Positions 1 through 8,835 of a stretch of 41,883 nucleotides of DNA are shown one piece after another. The notes beneath the pieces are model-generated. The model was not told the origin of the DNA. It searched no databases and saw only the letters and a list, made by a program, of their open reading frames with translations. A program made the position numbers and the translations under genes. Source of the DNA: Halieaceae bacterium UBA5085 (lineage in GTDB: Bacteria > Pseudomonadota > Gammaproteobacteria > Pseudomonadales > Halieaceae); assembly GCA_002414665.1 (NCBI GenBank), contig DIAF01000034.1:115556-157438 (forward strand). Reading direction: 5' to 3'. The first letter of the stretch is position 1; each line of letters opens with the position of its first letter.

Positions 1-848
1 GTGGCGTAGACCATGGAGTCGTAGCCAAACAGCGGCTTGCGCGCGAAGGTGGGGATGATCTGGGAGACCACACCGAATGCGGGCAGGATGATGATGTACA
101 CCTCGGGGTGCCCAAAGAACCAGAAAATGTGCTGGAACAGTACCGGGTCACCGCCACCCGCGGCAGAGAAGAAGCTGGTGCCGAAGTGGATGTCCATCAG
201 CATCATGGTAACTGCGCCCGCGAGCACCGGCATTACCGCTACCAGCAGGAACGCCGTGATCAGCCAGGTCCAGACGAACAGCGGCATCTTCATGTACGTC
301 ATGCCGGGGGCACGCATGTTCATCACGGTGGCGATAATGTTGATCGACCCCATAATGGACGACAGCCCAAGCACGTGGATGGAGAAGATAAAGTAGGTGA
401 CAGACGGCGGTGCGTAGGTTGTCGACAGCGGTGCGTAGAATGTCCAGCCGAAGTTGGGTGCACCGCCCTCCATGAACAGCGTGGAGGCGAGAATCAGGAA
501 CGCCGGCGGCAGGATCCAGAAGCTCCAGTTGTTCATCCGCGGCAGCGCCATGTCCGGCGCACCGATCATCATCGGTATCATCCAGTTGGCGAGGCCCACG
601 AAGGACGGCATGATGGCGCCAAACACCATCACCAGGCCGTGCAGCGTGGTCATCTGGTTGAAAAACGCAGGGTCGACGAGTTGCATGCCGGGCTGGAACA
701 GCTCGGCGCGAATGACCATGGCGAACGCGCCACCCAGAATGAACATGGAAAACGAGAACCACAGGTACATGGTTCCGATGTCTTTGTGGTTGGTGGTGAA
801 CAGCCACCGGCTAAGGCCCTTGGCAGGACCGTGATGATGATCGCCCAT
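1..848 (-). CDS. ctaD: Cytochrome c oxidase subunit I (partial, 3' end outside window)
   Basis: Catalytic subunit of an aa3-type haem-copper oxidase that reduces O2 to water and pumps protons in the inner membrane. I translated it by hand from the minus strand: the ATG at 848 opens MGDHHHGPAKGLSRWLFTTN, and NHKDIG, the typical subunit I start, follows. Several membrane helices follow, then FFGHPEVYIIILP, which carries the CuB-ligand histidine and the His-Tyr pair of HPEVY. About 282 codons are present of the usual 520-530, so the C-terminal half lies left of the window. A GGAGGAG ribosome site sits just before the ATG, and the gene begins 15 bases after the subunit II stop, so the two are cotranscribed. 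Identification is near certain; only the 3' end is unknown. Confidence 0.96.
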   Translation of the reverse strand, partial: MGDHHHGPAKGLSRWLFTTNHKDIGTMYLWFSFSMFILGGAFAMVIRAELFQPGMQLVDPAFFNQMTTLHGLVMVFGAIMPSFVGLANWMIPMMIGAPDMALPRMNNWSFWILPPAFLILASTLFMEGGAPNFGWTFYAPLSTTYAPPSVTYFIFSIHVLGLSSIMGSINIIATVMNMRAPGMTYMKMPLFVWTWLITAFLLVAVMPVLAGAVTMMLMDIHFGTSFFSAAGGGDPVLFQHIFWFFGHPEVYIIILPAFGVVSQIIPTFARKPLFGYDSMVYA

Positions 849-863
849 CGTTAACTCCTCCAA

Positions 864-2036
864 TTAGCCTTTTTTGTGGTTGTACACATCAATAGGCTGA
901 ACCAGGTCACCCATATTGTTGCCAAAAGCATTGCGCTGATATGTGATCACCGCCGCCATTTCCACATCGTTGATCTGGCCGCCGAAGGCCTGCATCGCAG
1001 AGCCCGGCACACCGTTGATACCAATTTCCAGGTGCCCGCTGACATCGCCCGTTGCGATCGCGCTGCCGGCAATGGCGGTGCCCACACCACCCTCACCGTT
1101 GGCGCCGTGGCAGGCGAGGCAATTGCGCTCGTAAACCGCCTTGCCGCGGGTCATCAACTCGTCCAGGGTGAAGGTTTGCGCCATCAGCTCGCGGATTTCA
1201 GCGGCCTCAGCCTTCTTGGTCTCCAGCCAGCCGGCATACTCATCTTTGCTGACCACATTCACCACCACGGGCATGAAGCCGTGATCCTTGCCGCACAGCT
1301 CGGCGCACTGCCCACGGTAAATGCCTTCCACGCTCGCCCGGGTCCAGGTTTCGTTGATAAAACCGGGAATGGCGTCCTTTTTCACAGCGAGCTCCGGCAC
1401 CCACCAGGAGTGGATAACGTCGTTGGCAGTGACCAGGAAGCGCACCTTGGTATCCACGGGAATCACCAGCGGCTCATCCACCTCGAGAAGGTAGTGTTCA
1501 CCCTTTTCGACCGTGTTGTAGATTTCACCCTGCGGGGTGCGCAGGTTACTGAAGAATGAGACGTTCTCGCCGTTCTCGTCGAGGTACTCATACTTCCACT
1601 TCCACTGGTATCCGGTGATCAGGACGTCCATCTCGGCATCGTCAAAATCGTAGATGTCCAGCAGGGTCGACGTGGCGGGCACCGCCATGCCGATGAGGAT
1701 GAGGAACGGGACTACTGTCCAGGCGATCTCCACCTTGGTGCTTTCATGGAAAGTGGATGGCGTCACGCCGCGCGATTTGCGGTGGTAATAAATGGAGTAG
1801 AACATTACCCCGAAGACCAACGCGCCGATAATGACGCAGATCCAGAAGATCAGCATGTGCAGGTCATAAATGCTCTGGCCGATTTCGGTGGCGCCGGGTG
1901 CCATATTCACCTGGTTAACCTTGTCACCCGCCGCTGCAGCACCGGCACTGGCCAGGCTAAGCAGCATGAGCACAGGACCAAGCGTCAGCTCACGCAGTCT
2001 GTTCGCTTTCAACAACATTTCCCGTGTCTCCCTCAT
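864..2036 (-). CDS. ctaC: Cytochrome c oxidase subunit II with fused cytochrome c domain
   Basis: Receives electrons through CuA and passes them to subunit I; periplasm-facing, anchored by two helices. I chose the ATG at 2036 (390 aa) because it follows GGGGGAGAG; upstream codons read as junk. Residues 1-37 look like a signal peptide, with membrane helices at about 55-84 and 103-126. The CuA site is His209 (VIHSWW), Cys244 and Cys248 (CAELCGKDHGFM), His252 and Met255. The C-terminal 90 residues are a class I cytochrome c domain with the haem site CLACH at 306-310 and a likely axial Met in SAMQAFGG. A C-terminal cytochrome c extension is known for caa3-type oxidases and for many marine gammaproteobacteria, so electrons may enter through this haem. 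First gene of the oxidase operon here. Confidence 0.95.
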   Translation of the reverse strand: MRETREMLLKANRLRELTLGPVLMLLSLASAGAAAAGDKVNQVNMAPGATEIGQSIYDLHMLIFWICVIIGALVFGVMFYSIYYHRKSRGVTPSTFHESTKVEIAWTVVPFLILIGMAVPATSTLLDIYDFDDAEMDVLITGYQWKWKYEYLDENGENVSFFSNLRTPQGEIYNTVEKGEHYLLEVDEPLVIPVDTKVRFLVTANDVIHSWWVPELAVKKDAIPGFINETWTRASVEGIYRGQCAELCGKDHGFMPVVVNVVSKDEYAGWLETKKAEAAEIRELMAQTFTLDELMTRGKAVYERNCLACHGANGEGGVGTAIAGSAIATGDVSGHLEIGINGVPGSAMQAFGGQINDVEMAAVITYQRNAFGNNMGDLVQPIDVYNHKKG

Positions 2037-2338
2037 TTTCACAAACTCTCCCCCAGCCGGTGGAGCACTACACTCATCCTGCGAGCACTCTTCAGAGCGC
2101 GCCTCTCCTGCGACCACGGGCACTTCGCACCGGGGGGCCGCAGCCCTTCATCAGGGGAAGGGAGGAATGAGATAGATGCTTGTTCCAGCCAATTTTCAAG
2201 CCCCTGCGACCAAGTGTCGCATCACGAGCCGCGGCGATTATAGCGAAACTCTTTAGCAAAAAATACTAAGATGCTGATTTTGTGAGGGTTTGGCCGGCGT
2301 CGGTTCAGGCCGCGCTGCCGGGCGTCAGAGCGCTAGAT
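2037..2338. other. Divergent intergenic region ctaC / MATE transporter
   Basis: About 300 bases between the oxidase operon (minus) and the MATE gene (plus). The minus strand has a perfect TATAAT at 2237-2242, described separately. I see no convincing -35 partner, no small gene with a ribosome site and no strong hairpin. Open frames run into this stretch from both sides only because it is GC-rich. Confidence 0.6.
2237..2242 (-). promoter_or_regulatory. Candidate -10 box (TATAAT) for the cytochrome oxidase operon
   Basis: The minus strand reads TATAAT at 2242-2237, a perfect sigma-70 -10 hexamer in an otherwise GC-rich stretch. The expected -35 zone near 2260-2265 holds only an A/T run, so the promoter may be activator-dependent. 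It would give a leader of about 195 bases to the ctaC start. Confidence 0.4.
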
Positions 2339-3676
2339 ATGGTTACTGCAACACCACTGGACCACAAAATATGGCGAATCGCCTGGCCTGCGATTTTGTC
2401 CAACATTTCCATTCCACTCCTCGGCCTGGTTGACGCAGGCATACTGGGCCACCTGGAAGATACGCGCTATCTTGGTGCCGTCGCCATCGGCAGCGCGCTG
2501 CTGTCATTTCTCTACTGGGGTTTCAGTTTTCTGCGCATGGGCACCACCGGGCGCGTCGCGCGCGCGCTCGGAGCCGGCAGCGAGTCACAGGCCAGCCTGG
2601 AGCTCCACCGGGCCGGCGTGCTGGCGCTGGTGCTGGCGAGCGTCGTCTGGCTGCTGCATCCCCTGTGGTTACACGCCGGACTGATGCTGATGGCGCCAGA
2701 CGCCGCATTGCTGACATTGGCCGACAGCTACGCGCGTATCCGCATCATCAGCGCACCGGCGGTACTGCTGACCTACGCCATCATCGGGTGGTTTATCGGG
2801 CATGGTGACACGCGCTGGCCGATGTGGATACTGATCGCGACCAATCTGGCCAATATCGTGCTGGACGTCGTGTTGGTGGTTGGGCTCGGCCTGGCCAGCG
2901 ATGGCGCCGCAACGGCTACCGTGATCGCTGAATACCTCGGCCTCGGCCTGGCCGTATTCGGAGTGCTTCGGCGCTCCGCGCCACTGCCCCCCGACCTGGC
3001 CGAGTTGCTGCACCCTCGCGCCTACCTCACGCTGGTGCGCAGCAACAGCCACCTGTTCGTGCGCACGATTACCCTGCTTGCAGCCTTCGCCTTTTTTACC
3101 AGCATGGGGGAGAAACTGGGAGCGGCAACCCTGGCCGCCAACGCCCTGCTGATGCAGTTGCTGCTGCTGACGGCCTACGCTCTGGATGGCTTTGCCTACG
3201 CCGTCGAAAGCCTCGCAGGGAACCGGGCTGGTGCCGGAGATGCCCCCGGCTTCTACCGCGTGGTGCGCCGCTGCGGGCTGTGGTGCGCGGCCTCTGCGGT
3301 GCTGCTCAGCGCCGCCTTCCTGCTCCTGCAAATACCGCTGTTCAGGGTGCTGACCAGCCTGCCGGAGGTGCTGGCCGTGCTCGACCGGCACCGTCTGTGG
3401 CTGGTCCTGCTGCCGCTTGTCGCCGCGCCGACCTACCTGCTGGACGGTGTGTTCATCGGCACCGCGGAAACCCGGGACATGATGCTGACCATGCTCGCCA
3501 GTGCCTTTCTCGTCTACCTGCCGGTCTGGTACCTCAGCCAGCCCTGGGGCAACCACGGGCTGTGGCTGGCCTTTACCCTGTTCAACGCGGCCCGGGGCCT
3601 GACCCTCTACCGTTGCTATCGGCGCCTGTCCGCGCGCGACGGCTGGTTTCGCCCGCTGGAAAAGGTCGCGAACTAG
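2339..3676 (+). CDS. dinF: MATE family efflux transporter (DinF-like)
   Basis: Cation-coupled multidrug and toxic compound exporter of the inner membrane. The product is about 445 aa with some twelve hydrophobic helices. The opening after the start, HKIWRIAWPAILSNISIPLL followed by GLVDAGILGHL, is characteristic of the DinF branch of MATE proteins; the second half repeats the fold, as usual. I prefer the ATG at 2339 to a GTG at 2282 because the family starts with this short polar stretch; the ribosome site is weak in either case. It reads away from the oxidase operon and ends 70 bases before the P450 gene, so the two could share a transcript. The substrate cannot be read from sequence; the symbol marks the subfamily only. 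Confidence 0.88.
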   Translation: MVTATPLDHKIWRIAWPAILSNISIPLLGLVDAGILGHLEDTRYLGAVAIGSALLSFLYWGFSFLRMGTTGRVARALGAGSESQASLELHRAGVLALVLASVVWLLHPLWLHAGLMLMAPDAALLTLADSYARIRIISAPAVLLTYAIIGWFIGHGDTRWPMWILIATNLANIVLDVVLVVGLGLASDGAATATVIAEYLGLGLAVFGVLRRSAPLPPDLAELLHPRAYLTLVRSNSHLFVRTITLLAAFAFFTSMGEKLGAATLAANALLMQLLLLTAYALDGFAYAVESLAGNRAGAGDAPGFYRVVRRCGLWCAASAVLLSAAFLLLQIPLFRVLTSLPEVLAVLDRHRLWLVLLPLVAAPTYLLDGVFIGTAETRDMMLTMLASAFLVYLPVWYLSQPWGNHGLWLAFTLFNAARGLTLYRCYRRLSARDGWFRPLEKVAN

Positions 3677-3746
3677 GACGAGGGCTGCCCTGGCATTGAC
3701 CCTGTGCTAGTCTCGCGGGGATCGAAGCCAGCCCCTGTGAGCCGCC

Positions 3747-4973
3747 ATGACTGCCTGCCCCTTCACCAGCCGCCTGCTAGACCTCGACAACTTCTCCCAG
3801 GGCACGCCGCGAGAGGCGATCGAGACCCTGCGGCGCGATCACCGCGTGGTCTGGCAGGAAGACGAATATGCGGCGGGAGGCCACTGGCTGGTGCTGCACA
3901 AGGCCGACATCGACACGGTGCTGCGCGACCCGGCCACGTTCTCCAGCAGCTTTGGGCCTCTGCTGGAGGATTTTCCCGAGGAGCTGCTGGCACTGCAGCG
4001 GCAGGCAATGACCTTCCTCGACCCGCCTGAGCACCGGTCGCGCCGGGCGCTGGTCGACTATGCCTTTCGGCCGGCAGCGCTTGAGGCGCGCCGCGACATG
4101 ATGCAGGCGAAAGTGCGTGCCATCATCGACAACATCATTGATCGCGGCACCTGCGAGTTCGTCAGCGATGTCGCCCTGCACCTGCCCGTGCACGTGATGT
4201 TTACCCTGCTCGGGGTACCGGACGACGACTACGCCTATCTGGTGCCCACCATTAACGCAGTAACCCTGGCCAATGACCCGGATTATGCCGGCAGCCGCGA
4301 GGAAGGCTGGGCGGCCTCGGCACAGATGGTCGCCTGGGCAGCGGCATTCGCCGCCAGACGCCGTGGGCAGCCGGGAAACGACATGACCAGCGAACTGCTG
4401 GCAGCGGAAATCGATGGCCGCAAGCTCAGCGATCAGGAATACGGGGTAATCTTCCAGGGTCTCATGATCGGTGGCACGGAAACCACGCGCAACACGCTGT
4501 CATGGCTGATCCATGAGCTCATTCGCCACCCAGAGCAGCTCGCACTGTTGCGCGCGAATCCGGCACTGACACCTGCGGCGGTTGAGGAAATACTGCGCTA
4601 TCGCAACACGGTGGTCTATACCCGGCGCACGGCGATGCGCGACGTGGAGCTTGCCGGGCAGCAGATTGCCCGGGGCAGCAAAGTGGTCTGCCTGCTGGCC
4701 TCAGTCAACCGGGACCCGGCCCTCTTTGACAACCCTGACCAGTTCGACATCACCCGCGACCCGGCGCAGACGCGCCGCGCCATGCGCACCTTCGGCTTCG
4801 GCGTACATGTGTGCCCCGGGCAGCATCAGGCGCGACTGAATCTGGACATGATGACCCGGGAAATACTTTCACGCATGGGCGACCTGCGATTGCTGGAAGC
4901 ACCGACGCACTTTCGCTCCAACTTCATGGACGGCTTCAAGCGCATGCCCCTGGGTTTCAGCAAGCTGGGCTGA
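3747..4973 (+). CDS. Cytochrome P450
   Basis: Soluble bacterial P450 of 408 aa, a haem-thiolate monooxygenase that needs a separate ferredoxin and reductase, neither of which is in the window. Class motifs: DPPEHRSRR at 92-100, I-helix oxygen-binding GGTETTRN at 242-249, ExxR of the K-helix at 281-284 (EILR), and the haem loop FGFGVHVCPG at 349-358 with axial Cys356. There is no membrane anchor. The overall look resembles P450s acting on sterols, terpenes or fatty acyl chains in actinobacteria and marine gammaproteobacteria, but the substrate is inference. It converges on the PLP enzyme gene with only 7 bases between stops. The start follows a weak ribosome site; no better start is visible. 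Confidence 0.93.
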   Translation: MTACPFTSRLLDLDNFSQGTPREAIETLRRDHRVVWQEDEYAAGGHWLVLHKADIDTVLRDPATFSSSFGPLLEDFPEELLALQRQAMTFLDPPEHRSRRALVDYAFRPAALEARRDMMQAKVRAIIDNIIDRGTCEFVSDVALHLPVHVMFTLLGVPDDDYAYLVPTINAVTLANDPDYAGSREEGWAASAQMVAWAAAFAARRRGQPGNDMTSELLAAEIDGRKLSDQEYGVIFQGLMIGGTETTRNTLSWLIHELIRHPEQLALLRANPALTPAAVEEILRYRNTVVYTRRTAMRDVELAGQQIARGSKVVCLLASVNRDPALFDNPDQFDITRDPAQTRRAMRTFGFGVHVCPGQHQARLNLDMMTREILSRMGDLRLLEAPTHFRSNFMDGFKRMPLGFSKLG

Positions 4974-4980
4974 TGGCGCA

Positions 4981-5991
4981 TCACCGATAGCTGGCGAAGC
5001 CAAAAGCCGCCCGGTAGCCGAACAGCGCCTGGCTGCCGCCGGTGTGCAGGAATACCACGTTGTCGTCCGGATGGTAACGTCCCTGGCGCACCTGATCGAT
5101 CAGCCCGGCCATGCCCTTGCCGGTATACACCGGGTCCAGCAGGATGCCCTCCAGCTCGGCGAGCAGCGCGATTGCCTCCAGCGTCCCCTCGGTGGGAATA
5201 CCATAGCCCTCGCCCACATAGCTGCAATTTACCTGTACATCCTGCGCAGTGGCGATTGCTCCCAACCCCATCAGTGCGGTTGTCTGGTTGGCGAGGGCCA
5301 GCACGTTGCTGTGCTGCACCGCATCCGGCGCCCGCACGCCAATCCCCAGTACCGGAATGCCACTGTGGGTGGCAACCATGCCCGCCACCAGTCCCGCCTG
5401 GGTACCCGCGCTGCCCGTCGCATGGACCAGCTCACGCACCAGTAAACTGCGGTCGTTAGCCTGTGCCAGCAGTTCCAGGGCCGCATTGGCGTAACCCAGG
5501 GCACCCACCGCGTTGGAGCCACCGCCCGGTATCACGTAGGGACGTGCTCCCTGCGCCTGCAGGCGCTGCGCCTCAGCAGCCATGGCAGCATTCATGTCGG
5601 TGCCTCCCGGGTGCAGGGACAGTCTCGCCGCAAACAATTCGTTCAACAGCACGTTGCCGTTGTAGTTGTATTCGGGGTCTTCGCTGGCCGTACGATCCTC
5701 AAGCAACAGGTGGCAGGCCATGCCCAGCCGTGCGGCGATTGCCGCCGTCTGGCGCGCGTGATTGGACTGGGTGGCACCCTGTGTTATGACCGTGTCCGCG
5801 CCCTGTGCGCGGGCGTCCGCCAGCAGAAATTCCAGCTTGCGCGTCTTGTTGCCGCCCCCGGCGAGCCCCGTGCAGTCATCGCGTTTGATCCACAGGCGAG
5901 GCCCTCCCAAGTGAGCGCTCAGGCGCTCCAGCGGCTCCAGCGGGGTGGGGAGGTGAGCGAAATGCAAGCGTGGGAAGCGGGACAGGTGCAT
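4981..5991 (-). CDS. dcyD: PLP-dependent D-cysteine desulfhydrase / ACC deaminase family protein
   Basis: Fold-type II PLP enzyme, 336 aa from the ATG at 5991; AAGGATA precedes it, and the 30 upstream codons of the open frame look non-coding. The family signature is clear: WIKRDDCTGLAGGGNKTRKLE, broken after the first 20 residues here as WIKRDDCTGLAGGGNKTRKL, holds the PLP lysine, and TQGATQSNHARQTA binds the substrate carboxylate. The PLP phosphate loop is ATGSAGTQAG. Family members either split D-cysteine to pyruvate, H2S and ammonia or open the ring of 1-aminocyclopropane-1-carboxylate; motifs alone do not separate them cleanly. I favour D-cysteine desulfhydrase because it is commoner in free-living gammaproteobacteria. 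It is divergent from the TonB receptor gene. Confidence 0.82.
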   Translation of the reverse strand: MHLSRFPRLHFAHLPTPLEPLERLSAHLGGPRLWIKRDDCTGLAGGGNKTRKLEFLLADARAQGADTVITQGATQSNHARQTAAIAARLGMACHLLLEDRTASEDPEYNYNGNVLLNELFAARLSLHPGGTDMNAAMAAEAQRLQAQGARPYVIPGGGSNAVGALGYANAALELLAQANDRSLLVRELVHATGSAGTQAGLVAGMVATHSGIPVLGIGVRAPDAVQHSNVLALANQTTALMGLGAIATAQDVQVNCSYVGEGYGIPTEGTLEAIALLAELEGILLDPVYTGKGMAGLIDQVRQGRYHPDDNVVFLHTGGSQALFGYRAAFGFASYR

Positions 5992-6182
5992 GGCTAGATA
6001 TCCTTGCGTGGGACGAAGGGCGATAATAACCGCCCTGTCGCGCGCCCGCCATGTTGCGGAACTATCTGTACCAATGAACATTGCTCCGTCCCGCAGACGG
6101 TGACAATACGCCGCTTTCTGCTACGCTTGGACGCGAACAAAACCGCGACAGACCCTTATTTATGAATAACAGGATATTCCAC

Positions 6183-8480
6183 ATGTCAAAACCCATACTG
6201 CAATCACGCCTGACACTTGCCGCGCTGCTCGTGCTGTCGGTCAACGCCACCGCCCAGGGCAACGCGGGCATGCTCGAAGAGGTCGTGGTGACCGCGCAAA
6301 AGCGCACCGAGAGCCTCACTGATGTGCCCATCTCGATTGCCGTAATGGGCAGCGAGGCCCTGCAGAAAACCGGGGTTCGGCAGGTGCGCGAGCTGGCCGA
6401 ATTCATTCCCAACATGAGCATCTCCGGCGGCAATGACAGCTCAACCGCTGTGCGCATCCGCGGTGTCGGAGCGAACACGCGCAACATCGGCTTCGACACG
6501 CGCGCTGGAGTCTATGTCGACGGCGTGTACATGGGCCAGTCTCCCGCCCAGAACATCGATATCCTCGATCTGGAGCGCGTAGAGGTGGCCCGAGGACCAC
6601 AGGGCACACTGTTCGGCAAGAACACGGTGGCAGGAGCCATCAGCATGATCACCAAAAAGCCGACGCAGGAGCAGGAGCTGCTGGTGACCGGGGAAATGGG
6701 CAACTACGACTCCTACCGCGTGTCCGCTATCGCCAACCTGCCACTCGGCGAGAATGCGGCGGCGCGTTTCTCGGTGGTTGACCACAACCGCGATGGCTTC
6801 ATCAGCAACGTAACGACGGGTACCCGTCACAACGAGCGCGACGGCACTGCCGTGCGCGGCCAGTTCGCCTTCGGCGGCGAGCACTACGACGTCAATATTG
6901 CCGGCGACTACCTGGAGTCGGAGCGTGTTTCGTTCTGGGGCACGGCCATTTCCGACTGGTCCGGCAGCGTTCCCAACACGGCATCGCCGGGAAACTTCAC
7001 TATCGACAACAACGTCGACAATCATGAGGAACGGGAGATCTGGGGGGTCTCCGCCACCGTCAACGTCGATCTCGGCAGCGATTATCGGCTGACGTCCATT
7101 ACGGCCTACCGGGACACCTACGTCGACCGCGGACAGGACACCGACCACTCCTTCCTCAACCTGCTGCGGGTGGAATACCCGGACGCCTATGAGCAAACCA
7201 CACAGGAGTTCCAGATCTTCTCGCCCGACAGCGGTCGCCTGAAGTATGTCGCCGGCCTGTACATTTACGATGAGCAGGCCAGCTCTTCACGCCGCGCAAT
7301 TATCGGCGATGAGATCGGTATCGTTTTCCAGGGTCTGGCACCGCCGCTGGCGCCGTTCGGCGCGCAGTTTGATGGCGCTGGGGTGGGCACCTTCGCCGAT
7401 GTGGACACCCGCAGCTATGCGGCCTACCTGAACGGCACTTATGATCTCACTGAGCGTCTGACTCTGGGCTTCGGCCTGCGCTATACAGAAGAGACCCGGG
7501 AGGTCGACTTCGATCTGATCGGCGACATCGTTGACCTCGGCTTCCTGCAGGTTCCCGGCGCCGCCATCTTCGGTGTCGCGGTGGGTCCCGTGGTCGGCAA
7601 CCAGACCGTCGCCAACTTCACCGATGAAAACGACTACGACGACCTGTCGCCAATGATCAGCCTGAGCTACGCACTCGGTGAGGATTCCAACCTCTATGTG
7701 AAATATTCCGAAGCGTTCAAGAGCGGCGGCTACAACGTCGACTTTGTCACCACCAGCGCCCTCACCGACGGCATCGATTTTGACCAGGAAACCGTCGAAG
7801 CCTGGGAGATCGGCCTGAAGGGCACCGCGCTGGAAAACCGCCTGCGCTATAACCTGGTGGCCTTCCAGATGGATTTCGAGGACTACCAGCTGAACCAGTT
7901 CGTGCAGCTGGACAACAACACCTCGGCGATCACCATTCGCAACGCCGCCGAAGTGCGCTCGCGGGGTGTGGAGGCAGAGCTCACCTACTTCCCCAGCAAC
8001 AGCCTCATGTTGCAGGGTGCCCTCGGCTACAACGATGCCGAGTTCGAGTCGTTCCCGGGCGGTGCCAGCGTGCGCAACCCCGCGGGCCTGGGCACGGATC
8101 TGGGGGGCAACAAGCTGCCGGACGCTCCGGAGCTGACCGCGGCCTTCGCGATTCAGCACAACCTGCCCCTGCCTGATCTGGGCGCAGAGTTTGTGACCCG
8201 CGTTGACTGGACCTACACCGACAGTTTCTATGCCACCGAAGACAACGTGTCTTTCGCACGCCCGGGCAGCAGCCTGGTGTGGGGAGAAATCGACAGCTAC
8301 TCACTGCTGAATGGCCGCATCGGTATCGAGGCCGACACCTGGTCGGTGTTCCTGTGGAGCCGCAATATGCTGGACGAGGGGTATGAGGAAACCTGGACGT
8401 CGGATTTCCTGGGCACGGTAGGTCGCTTCCCGGGCGACCCCCGCACCGTCGGTGTTGAGGTATCCTACCGCTTCCTGTAA
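6183..8480 (+). CDS. TonB-dependent outer membrane receptor
   Basis: Outer-membrane beta-barrel that imports scarce ligands with energy from TonB-ExbBD. The protein is 765 aa from the ATG at 6183, preceded by AGGATATTCCAC; an ATG at 6162 is less well placed. The signal peptide runs to about residue 26 (NATAQG), followed by the TonB box EEVVVTAQKR and the plug domain with RIRGVGANTR and ERVEVARGPQGTLFGKNTVA. The barrel ends in the usual aromatic-terminated strand (VEVSYRFL). This is the type with the VVVTAQKR box and DVPISI plug start that is greatly expanded in marine Proteobacteria; its ligand is not predictable here, and no iron or B12 transport partner is adjacent. It ends just before a strong hairpin. 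Confidence 0.93.
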   Translation: MSKPILQSRLTLAALLVLSVNATAQGNAGMLEEVVVTAQKRTESLTDVPISIAVMGSEALQKTGVRQVRELAEFIPNMSISGGNDSSTAVRIRGVGANTRNIGFDTRAGVYVDGVYMGQSPAQNIDILDLERVEVARGPQGTLFGKNTVAGAISMITKKPTQEQELLVTGEMGNYDSYRVSAIANLPLGENAAARFSVVDHNRDGFISNVTTGTRHNERDGTAVRGQFAFGGEHYDVNIAGDYLESERVSFWGTAISDWSGSVPNTASPGNFTIDNNVDNHEEREIWGVSATVNVDLGSDYRLTSITAYRDTYVDRGQDTDHSFLNLLRVEYPDAYEQTTQEFQIFSPDSGRLKYVAGLYIYDEQASSSRRAIIGDEIGIVFQGLAPPLAPFGAQFDGAGVGTFADVDTRSYAAYLNGTYDLTERLTLGFGLRYTEETREVDFDLIGDIVDLGFLQVPGAAIFGVAVGPVVGNQTVANFTDENDYDDLSPMISLSYALGEDSNLYVKYSEAFKSGGYNVDFVTTSALTDGIDFDQETVEAWEIGLKGTALENRLRYNLVAFQMDFEDYQLNQFVQLDNNTSAITIRNAAEVRSRGVEAELTYFPSNSLMLQGALGYNDAEFESFPGGASVRNPAGLGTDLGGNKLPDAPELTAAFAIQHNLPLPDLGAEFVTRVDWTYTDSFYATEDNVSFARPGSSLVWGEIDSYSLLNGRIGIEADTWSVFLWSRNMLDEGYEETWTSDFLGTVGRFPGDPRTVGVEVSYRFL

Positions 8481-8487
8481 GTGCCTC

Positions 8488-8509
8488 GGGGCAGGGTCAA
8501 TCCTGCCCC
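8488..8509. terminator. Hairpin between TonB receptor and YheV-like gene, likely bidirectional terminator
   Basis: Perfect 8-bp inverted repeat GGGGCAGG / CCTGCCCC with a 6-base loop, 8 bases after the receptor stop. It covers the last codons of the convergent YheV-like gene. There is only a short T-run after it, so termination is probable but not certain. Confidence 0.6.
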
Positions 8510-8763
8510 TTGCCACCCCCTGAGGGATCGAGGATCCGTACCACCGCCGCCGGTGTTTCCACCCGCCGCGCGGCGGGGCGGCTGACCCGGGTGGGCGGCT
8601 CGGCAACCAGCCCGTCTTTGGGCCGCGGATCGCTGAATCCACAGGCAACACACTCCCGCAGATCGCTCTCGCGGTCCACAACGATGGTGTCCATGGCGCT
8701 GCACCGCGGGCACACGGCTCCGGCGATAAAGCGCCTGTTCTGGGCGGCTGTCGACATACACAT
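8497..8763 (-). CDS. yheV: YheV-like putative zinc-ribbon protein (DUF2387 type)
   Basis: Small protein of 88 aa with the hallmarks of the YheV/DUF2387 family: RRFIAGAVCPRCSAMD near the N-terminus and ECVACGFSD about 15 residues on, giving two CxxC pairs for one zinc ion. The tail with TRVSR and the VRILDP ending also matches my memory of the Pseudomonas members. Function is unknown in the family. The start may be the ATG at 8763 or the one at 8757. In many gammaproteobacteria this gene sits next to the oligopeptidase prlC and close to a gamma carbonic anhydrase; here prlC is absent from between them. It is divergent from the next gene. Confidence 0.8.
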   Translation of the reverse strand: MCMSTAAQNRRFIAGAVCPRCSAMDTIVVDRESDLRECVACGFSDPRPKDGLVAEPPTRVSRPAARRVETPAAVVRILDPSGGGKGQD

Positions 8764-8835
8764 TCCCGGGCCAGCATCGGCTGGCAGGCTGCTTCAACAG
8801 ACGCTATTGTAGCAGGATCAAACAAGGAGTCTGTT

